64,000 bases of DNA from Symbiodinium kawagutii. Its lineage: Eukaryota; Sar; Dinophyceae; Suessiales; Symbiodiniaceae. The notes under the pieces were generated by a model. The model was not told where the DNA came from, ran no database searches, and saw nothing but the letters and a program-made list of their open reading frames with translations. The position numbers were made by a program, and so were the translations under genes. This document shows positions 11,392 to 21,669 of this stretch, piece after piece. Numbering within the stretch: position 1 is the first letter of the stretch; each line of letters starts with the position of its first letter. The stretch covers positions 262,318 to 326,317 of the forward strand of contig VSDK01007127.1 of the NCBI GenBank assembly GCA_009767595.1. Reading direction: 5' to 3'.

Positions 11392-14300
11392 CTCAGCAAA
11401 AGCGGCACGGCACCGGTGCCCAGGTCGCAACGAACATAGCAACGCGAGGAGTAGGCCCTGAGTATAGGCTTAGTATCCCATCATTGATCAGCTTGGATCA
11501 GCGAGTTGGTGAGCATCGTCTTGACTTGTTCAAACCTTGAAGAAACGACATAGCAGCCAAGGCACTAAGAATGATCCGCAAGAACACCAATTCCTCAGCA
11601 ATCGGACGGGGGCCTCAAACTTTTCATGCAAATAGCAGTGACTCATGGTTGAGTTCGTGAAAAAATCTGTCATAATTGGCCATTAAGAATTCGCAATATG
11701 TAAGTTGATAGTGGTAGTTGATCAATTGGATTTAACATTTTTAAGTATTATATACAAACTTTTGGTCACAGCCGTTAGTATTCGCCAGGCAGGTGCGTCC
11801 ACCATGAAATGTTTCATACTGGTTCTATTTTTGTCTGTTCAGTTTGTCTCTTCGTCGCCATCTGTCGACTCTCAATTTGTCTGCATCCTTTCTCTGCCGG
11901 AATTCATCCATACGTCCATCCGCATGCGTATCAGCATTCTCAGCATCGCAACAGTGCCAACGCTTGGATGTCTGTTTGGCCAACCATCACGAACCATCAT
12001 GAACATGATCAAAATATCTTAAAATAGAGTTGTGACCATAATATATCTCCCACTTCATCCGCCAGCATTTGACATTTAGATCTCCAGCAATATTTTGATC
12101 ATTTCGTGAACATCATTTGCATTCGCCACTGTGGGGCGCTTCAGCCAGACTGCGACGGCCAAAAACAGGAGGTCACCAAAGACCCCCAGGTAGGACAGCA
12201 GGTTGGAAAAGACGTAGAGGCCCACCACGTACAGGATCAACATGGGCGCCTTGCAGCGGCTCCTTTCATTAGCAGAGAAATTTTGGATGACAACGGGGTG
12301 GTGAATGATGAGTCGTGATGGTTGATTAATGTTGGCTAATGATGATTCATGATGCTTAGTGATGATTCATTATCATTGATGATGGCTACTGATGGTTAAT
12401 GATGGTGGTTGGCTCATGGCTAGCCATGGATATATATATATATATGGTCACCCCCCCACCAGGACCTACCTGGATATATATATATATATATAAAATTCAA
12501 GGTAACTGGAGGCATCTGGAGGTACACAAGACCACTCCAATGATTGTGATTCTGGCCAATGATTGTGCTCGATTTATGTTGTCAAAGCTGGCACCAAAAA
12601 GCTTCAATGTGAGTGCCATGGAATGCATCATTTGCCAACTGCTGTGAAGTCCATGTCTTTACTGTGCCTAGACCAGTGTAGCACTGGGCACAACACGGCG
12701 AAGTTTCTGTAACAGGCCCCTTGAAAACACCCTCCCCATCTCAGATGGCTTATGAACGGCTGACAGTGTCCAGTTGATAGCCATGGAGCTTAAATGAGCT
12801 TAGCGGCTACTGGTTCTTAAGCATTCATGGCTAACCAATCGCTGACCATCATTGATGCTCAATCAATCAGGTCTACAGTAATTGGATTTGTCCAAAACCA
12901 TGGTGTACCCCTGCATAGTTGGTTGATGTTGATTGGTTTCCCTCGAATCGTGTCCAACTGAACTTGTATGGCAGGTACCACCACCATTTCTACCATCGCT
13001 AGCCATGCTTCACCCGCCCCGCGCTTCCAGGCCTTCAACGCGGTGGACAGCAGGTAGCGCGGCACCGCCACGGCAAAGCCCAAGATGAGTTTGGGATCCG
13101 CAAAGTCCCAGAGGCCCAGGCCCTCGCCTCCTGGACTAAGCGGTGAAGGGCTTGCCGTTGGTGGTGCCCCCGTGGTTCACCACTGCTTGGGGTGGCCCCA
13201 ACCAGGGATGGCTAAGAACCATGGACTAAGGCAGGAAGCATGGAGATTTTATGGTTGACTATTGGCTCAGGATTGGTGGAAAAATATTTGTTTATATGAT
13301 GACCATTGTTAATGGCAAGGCCGCTAACATCCATCCATGGTGATCTGACATCAATTAACTGATAATCCCTATCCATCAAGCAATGGTTGACTGTGAATGG
13401 GTCATATAGAGTGTGCGACAACGTCTGGCCGTAAGCAACCTTTGCAGCCATGAGTTTTTGCGCGCATGTAGATACATGCATGCTTGAGTAGCATTACATA
13501 ATCGCTGATTGCCAAAGTCTTTTTTGAGAGAAGGCTCAATAGTATAAGCAATGCTTTTTAGCTGATTGTTTCATTTGATTTTGATTGGTTTGTACTAATC
13601 TAATGTAATGTACTACTGCTGTAATTAATCATTTGGTAGTCAAAATTGCTAACAAATCGGAGTTGGGCAGGAACGACGGCTGGTGAATATGAAGTCCGAT
13701 TCATAATAATTAAGGCATCAATGCTAGCATTTTCAATGGAACGATTTTGAAGAATCCCAAGTGTAATTAGGCAAAACAAATGTAGAAGCCCATATCTAGA
13801 TTGATCTATAAAATTCTATATATCACCTATGTCCATCAACAGCCCAAATCTGGAGGACTGAAAGCCGCATGATTCCCGGAGCGTGGATTTGTTTCCAACG
13901 CGTGCCAACCACTTCAGCGTGCTTGCAAAACCTTCCTGCACATAGCCCCTGCCCAAGGTCGACTTCTTTTGTTTATGTTGTTTCCTCCCTGAAACATGTC
14001 CGCACTCAAAGGCAATATTTGTGGGGCGGGTCATCAACCCTCTATGTCGGCCCTAGCCAGTATAGCCTACAACAGGTCGGTGACCACAGGAAAAGTGAGT
14101 AGTCAGACTTGGTCAACAGTGAGCCGTGTCGGCATCCCACGCCTCTCGCGGATCTTCGCTTGAAAAGCAGCTGCAAACCCTGAAGAATTTCCGTGCCAGT
14201 GCGCAACCAGCCATTGGGAGGGTCCATCAAGTCATCCAATGCCTAGGCCACTGCTGAATCCTGCCCACCTGCCCTGCCAGTCATGAATGGGAAGCCTCGA

Positions 14301-17300
14301 CAAACACACATGGAAATAATATGTTAGATCTTAAAATATTCATGCAAAATTCGGATACACATATGTTGGAATGTCTGTTTACATGTGAGTGGCCGACTTA
14401 AGTGTATAGTACATACAGATACCCCATTACATTACATTAGTTGCATGACGGTCACATCCTACCACTTTCGTAGACACATATGTTCAATCGTATATAAACG
14501 TATTTACCTCTGTGTGTGTATGGGTGTGGGGGGGAAGTTATGAGCGTTTGTTTGTCTGGTCCACTAAAATGACTGATGACATTTCCAGAATGCACGTGAT
14601 ACTGCAAGACTCTATGAACAAAACAACCGCTAGTTATCTATACATATAGCACCGCAACAATCTATGGATATCTATGGACATAACACTACACCCTAACCTA
14701 AAGATATGAAACCGAGCTTGTCTATGGCACGACAGTGCTAATCATCTATGAACATAATAGCTCAGTCATCTATGGACAAAACACTGCCATGATCTATGGC
14801 CATAACAATACGGAAATATACTCGAAATAACCATGGACACAGCAGTGCGGTCACGTAGGGAAATAACACCCGCTAAACATCGATGAACACAATGGCACAG
14901 TAATGCATTAACGAAACAAAGCAGTAATTAATCTATGGACACCGTACTACGTACCGCATCAATCTATAGACATGAAACGAGCCCATCGCAACCATTCATG
15001 ATTACAAGCAAAAGAGTCACTGCAAAATTCTTTGCAACCCAACTTCCGCAATGACATATCCAGAAGTACGTGAATCACGCAACTGTGTGTCTCTCTGTCG
15101 CTCAATTGCTCTCTTTATCTCTCCCTTTCTCTGTCTCTGGTGTGTGTGTGTGTGGGTGTCTGGGTGTGTGGGTGCCTATGTGCGACAATCGAGGCTACCA
15201 GGAGCAGGAAAACAAAAGAGAGATGCCGCCAGTCCAAAGTCGCAAGCGATATTATCGCCGGCCCCAACCACACAATCAAAGATTTGCTATGAAAAATCTT
15301 CGCAAAACATTGCAGAACTAGATGGAGTCAAGTGCCATCAGAAACGCAATGTGAGATCATTGCATGCCTCACACTTGTTTTTATCCAACGCATGCCGCAT
15401 GCGAGTGGCTTGTGTACATTCTGATCTGTGGCTTTTGCACTCACTTGCGCTGCTTCTTCACAGGCTGCACCGTGGGCCCTTTCTTTCTCCTTCTCCTGCT
15501 TCTTCTTCCAGGCCACGGCCACTTTGAAGGAGCGCTCCCGCTCCTCCTCCGAGTGGTCCTTGGGCTTGACATGAAAATGTCGCCGTGCACCAGCAACATG
15601 GCATTGGGCATGCCACTGCTGCGACCTTTGCTCCCACGACACCCCAGGGTATGGGACATTGGACCGGAACCCTGACAAGCTCCGCCAGGGTGCTGGCCCA
15701 AGGTCCCAGCTCCAGGCCATGCTGCTCCCGCAGCGCCAGCGCCGACGCGGCCGCCTTCTCGGTGAAGCCGCCGTGAATCTTCTTCTGGCTGTCCTTCAGG
15801 GGGATCTGCACCAGCCACTTCTGCTTTGGTTTGTACCACCTCACCCCCGGCACTTCGCTGGTGAACTTGGGGTCCTGTGGCTTCGGCTCGCTGAGGACGC
15901 CCTGCTGCACCAGCTCTACACGGAAGGCCTTGGCCGCCTCCAAGGCTGCGGCATCAGCCTCAGCCGCACTACGGCCTGGGACCAAAAACCTTTTGACCTG
16001 AAAGGTCCGGTTTTTCCTGCCAATCCTTTTGCCTTTCGAATCAAAAGTTGGCTGCTGGACCTCCCAGGCCATGAGGTTTTTGTCCCAAATGACATGCGGC
16101 ACCCCGCTCTGCTTTGCTGAATTATTTCTCATGAAGCAAGTTGGCTTTGGTCCCTCAGCTGGCGCAGCAGTCTCGCTGACTGATCCTGACACACCTGTTT
16201 CTTTGGCATTCTCTCCCTGCGCTGCCACCTCTGCTGCTCCAATAGATTCAAAGAGTTCCACGCCTTGCATAGCAGCGCTACCACCTGTGGATGAGATTCG
16301 CCGGAGACCCTTCTCATCGAAAGCCCAACCGCGACCAGCCCAGACACAGGTGGGCAGGTCCCTCATCCAAGGCCACATCTTCATACAGTCCAGGCCCTGA
16401 AGCTTCCAGTCCTAGCGTTGGGGATGCAGCGTACAATGTATATACAGTGTGCCAAACACCTGAGCATGATAAAACACTTGATCCTGAAGCTGGCTTTGTC
16501 GACTTGGTCCCGAGGTTGTAGGTGATTCATGGTGATTCTATGCCTAGGTTGGACCAAACAGATTGTATTCATGAATGTGATGCGACATGGTTCGCCGTTT
16601 GCAATTTTATGCGAGTGCAAGCACGCAGACTGCTCCGTCCTCCGTGTGCCAGTCACCATACCATGGCGTTCCTTGCAACACTTGCGGTGGTGCATGCAAA
16701 GCCTCCACCTGCAGGGAAGGGGTCGAAAAAGAAGAAGTACAGTTGACCAAGTCAATGTCGCAACCCTTTCACCACGGGCAAGGAAATCAACAACCGTTCG
16801 CTAAAACCAATGGGCAAAAATCGCGGAGACCAAGTGTTCGGCCTCGTTCTCAAAAGTTGAAGGGTCCTGGCGGTGCTTGTTGTGGAACCGCTGCAAGCAC
16901 CGCAAAGCACGTCCGTCGAGCTGCAGCACGCATGCTGGCGCATCAGTTTGTGGTGCTGATGGTCTTCCAGTCATGCAGCCAAAGAAGAAGTTCGCAGCAC
17001 AACAGGGCCTGGATTCAGGAGGGACATCCACAAGTACGATTGCTCCACCCTGCCCAACATGAGTGCCATCACCCAGTTGACTATGTTCACCTAGTTGGTC
17101 AGGGATCATGTGGTTCAATGAGTGTACTGCAGCTCCAAGCTGTTGCAATTCTGGAGCTGCCGGATGACTAGCTCAGCTCACTTCAAAATTTTGAAAATGA
17201 TGTGACGACAAAATTGCCTGGTTGGGCTCCAAGTCTGTGAGCTCCGAAAAGCCAAGCACTGCTTGACCAAGGCTGCAGCTTGCGAAGCAAATGCGTCCAC

Positions 17301-20300
17301 GGAGCTTCTTCTGGCACTGTTAGCGTCCTGCCAAGAAAAAGAAACCAGTGAGAAAGCTTGCATACCTCACATGCCACCAGCTTCGAGACTTACCATCACA
17401 TGAAATATGTAAAATCATTTTCAAGTCGTAATGGTACCTGCAGCGGCTGTGCCACCGTGATTGAGGCCCAGGTCTTACCAAAGAACCGTCCTCGTAACCA
17501 TCTGACTTGCCAGCTTCTTCTAGGTCGCATGAACTTGAATCTGGTGCAGTTTGTGAAGACACGTGCAGTCGGCCATTCCGTGCTGATGATCGCACAGCAG
17601 TTTTAGCAGCAGTTGAGGATTCGAAGTTGGCTGAACACTGCCTTTTGATCTCCTTGTGAACTACTCGCAAACACAGATCATCACTCTCATTGCTTTGCTC
17701 CTGCGGGCTTTCCAGGTTGGCTTCCTGGTCATCAAGTCTCTCCTGCTTGACCTTCACGCCACTGAGAAGTTCCTTTTTCACAGAGCATGATGCCACCTCC
17801 GTCGTCTTTTGCCAGTCGCAGCGGGTCAGGCGACGGCGCTTAGCTTCCACTAGGTTTTCTGGTTTAGCTAGCCTTGGGCCCTGGGCAGCATCATCGCTCC
17901 GCTCTTGTGCTCTTTCTTGGATTGCAAATCCTACATTGTCAGTCTCGGTGTGCGAAACTTCAAGATGGGGGTCAGGCTCTTCTACAATTTCCTCTTTGAC
18001 CCCGATCCCGATCTCGTGCATGTCGCTGCAATCAAAACACAAAGGCCTCATGTCTTGTTCCATCTCCTCGCTGATCTCCAACTTCAGCTGCAACAAAACA
18101 TCATCCATCTTCATGTTTTCCTTCTGCTGACTTTTCAGGTTGACTTCCTGCTCATCGAGCCTCTCCTGCTTGACCTTCACCCCACTTACAAATTCCTTCT
18201 TCACTGAGAACGGCGCCACCTCCATCTGCATGGTTCTTTTGGAGTCACACTGGGTCAGGCGGAGCTTGGCATCCCAGGATGCCTCTCGTGATTTCATGGT
18301 CATGATTCAAGGTCCTAGGCCGAAAGTTTCGAGAGATGATGCCCAGGCTTGGACCCAAACGGCAAGCGGGACACGTACAGAACCAGGGGTAGCCTGGAGC
18401 CAACCAGCACAAAGAAAAAACAACCTCCATCCGTGTTTCACATGTTTGTATGCATAATGGAACAACCTGCAAAAAAGAACAAACACCAAGAATATCAAGG
18501 AGAAGAAGAGCACCAACGACAGCACCAAGAGCAGCAACAGCACTGACAGCAACAAGAGCAACAGGAGGAACAAAGACAAGGAAGGCCAGAATGGCAACGA
18601 CACGCAATCACAAAACACAAGAAAAACATAATTACAGTAGAAAAGCAACAAATCGACAAACAAAATGGTTGGCTGATGGCTGGTTCATGGCTGCTTGATG
18701 GGCTGATGGGTGATAAAGGTCGAAAAAAATCATGGGGTGAACGACTTCCAAGCATGCCGCGACAACGACAACATCATCTCCCCAGCGTGAGCCCGGAGCC
18801 CGGATGTGCCGGGCACCTCCTTCCAAGCGATGCCAATCTGTTCAAAGAGCTCTTCGATCCGCTGGTCACCCAAGACCACTTCCTTGCCAGCACCTTTCGC
18901 CACGTCCTGGGACATCATGGCAAGCTCCAAAGCGAACCCAGAAAGCAAGCTGCGAAGAGTTAAGAGCTGCGAAGGGTTAAGGGTTTCAACATATGCAGGA
19001 TGCAGCCCTACGGTTTACCTTGAAGGGTTTCAACACATGCCACATATATGCAGCCCAATAGCCTGAATGGTGCAACAAATAATGGACAATCGGAACAAAT
19101 CATTACCAACCAATTGGTTCGCAGGGAAATGACCGTGAAAATGGCTCATATACCATCATTTGTAAGTCTGGTCTCCTGGTATTGTTCCTGTAGAACAACT
19201 TGTTGACATCAACAACCAACAAACAATACTGGTTCGGTCTTCCAAACCCAACAAAACCAAAACTTTTTATGTACATGCATGGAGGAGATTGAGGCGATGT
19301 CAATACTAATTGTATCCAAACAATCAAGTATAAAATAGATTATACACATCTGTGGAACAAACACTGATTTGAAAAAATATCATGACTATAGTAGTGTCTG
19401 AGATCTAAAGCTGTAAAATATGACCATCATCATATAAGACATAGATGGCATAGTGTATGCTACGTGACACCAGCTGTAGCCCATGTAAGTAAGTACATAA
19501 GTAAACAAATAAATAAATGCATATATCTATCCAGTTTTACTGTTGCAGCAGCAAATGCATGGTGTATATTGTAACTGGCAAAAAAAACATAGAGGTATAC
19601 CTCTGTATCTGATTGGTGGTTGCAACTCTTCTTAAACATAGCATGAATAGTTTATCAACAAACTATCTCAAATATTATGGGGAAAAGAAAATGTCAATCA
19701 AACCGCCATGTAGTCAATTCATGGTGAACTATAGGGATGCAACCAGCACCAACTATATTTCCGGAATCAAACTAACCTCTGTATCTAATACGAGCTATAC
19801 ACCAACCAGTAGTTGATCAACCATCACATCTTCCTCTACTATAAACCATTAGAAAGCCACCAGCCAGATATGTCACACAAACCGGCCAGTGTATGCCCCC
19901 TTTGTTGCTTATTCTTTACCATCTGTAGACATTCCAGCAAAAAAACACCGTCTAAATCCATTCAGTATTTAGATCAGTTGGTGATCTTCTATCCCTTAGA
20001 AGCCTTACAGATATACCACATAGAAACCACCATGTACTCCCCTTAGAACCCGCTGAAAGGACCATGGTTTCTCCATGGATAGGACCACTGGAAAAACGAC
20101 CAACCCCTGCAGTCCACCTCGGCCGCTTGCATCTCGTTGTCCAAGAGGACCCGCAAGGGACTGCCAGGTTGCTGCAGCTGCTCCACCTGACAGCGGCGGA
20201 GTTTGGGGCGGATGGTGAACTGACGGTGGCCGCTCACCTTGGTGATCCGGATGGTTGGTTGAACTGATGGTTGGTTAACCTTGGTTAGCCTTGCTTGGTT

Positions 20301-21638
20301 CCAACTGATGGTTGATTGGAGTGATAAATTAACTGATGAACTGATGATTAACTGATGATTAACTGATGGTTGGTTGAGACCTTGGTTAACCGCGATTAGT
20401 TACCAATGACTTGTTGAATGATGATGACTAATCAATTCACCAACTAAATGGTTTGGTTGGTTACTCATGATTTGATTGATGATTTGATAATTTCACGTTT
20501 AACTGATGATGGATGAAAATTGTCTTTTAATGTAACACTCATGGTTCATGAGGAGTATCAAATGTTGCTAATGGTGCTTAACGGTGATTCTCAAGGAATT
20601 TGATAATGGTTAAATGAATGCTAATAGTGGTTAACAACGGTTAACAGTAGGGAACGATCGTTTCACCATGAATAGTTGGGGATCCACCATCAAATGTGGA
20701 GAGTCTGTCGATGGATCTACCAGTGGGAGCAAAGTTGCGGGAGGTCGGATAAGATGGAAGATAATCAAACAAAATACTGCAGAGTATAGCACCGTAATTA
20801 CAGCATGGTGCGAGTTGACACAGAGTGACAAAACATAGACGACCTCAACACAACATTCTACCACATCAAATGACATCAAATACCATCGAACGGGGTGGTG
20901 AAAAATTGGGTGCAAACGTATTCTTGCATGCAATCGCGCCAAAATCCATGTGAAATCAATCCTACCGGCATGTGGTGGAACGTTCTCCACTGTAAGAGAA
21001 AAAGAGTTGGAAAATAGAACGAACACAATAGCCCAGAACAATTGCATACAAATCAACGAATACATGTACGGTCACATCATGAGAATCTAAATCAATGCAG
21101 TAAACATACATAAATACACATATACTTAAAAAATGATGGTGGATTTCGATGGACTTATCAGACCTTACTATCAAAAATTACCATGGGATGGTTGGGACCA
21201 TTTGGGACCCTATGACTTGTGAAAATTGGACGATCGCAGGGACGGCCTTCTTCCATCTCGTGGGACAGGTCTCAAGCACCACCGCTCCCAGCTGCTTCTC
21301 CTTCACCAGGTTTTCGGTCACCTCGCGCCACGGCCGATTCGGGTGTCCCCGGTGCTGTATGGATAGGAACGGACACTGGATACATCTAGGTACAAGTTTT
21401 CGATGTATGGAGGTTTCATGAGGTTTTTTAACAACATGTGTTTAAATAGTTGAAATCGTTTTGAAAAAAATGTTTCAATTGTTTTCAACCAAATTCACCA
21501 ATCAACAACAGGTATTTGATAGGGATGACTGATTGATTACTGGCTCTCCCATCCTGTACGAGAAAGGAGGCAACAACAATATACGGTAATAGACGGCAAT
21601 GGAGATATACTGGATACATACCAAGCACTATGGGGTCA

Positions 21639-21669
<31 letters not shown>

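Noticed and set aside
10943..11461. 172-codon plus-strand open frame
   Set aside because: It is the antisense of the TraB C-terminal exon, which has a family motif and a clean acceptor on the minus strand.
12430..12492. TA-repeat pair flanking a C-rich segment, hairpin-like
   Set aside because: Alternating TA tracts are common across the window (7576, 22626, 24168, 39400, 40561), so no special structure is implied.
16587..17171. 194-codon plus-strand open frame
   Set aside because: Mirror of minus-strand candidate exons of the AP2-like gene; Gln/His/Ser-rich and without a recognisable domain.
18450..18698. Gln/Arg-rich plus-strand frame
   Set aside because: CAA/CAG-rich simple sequence inside the TraB intron, with no boundaries and no conserved motif.
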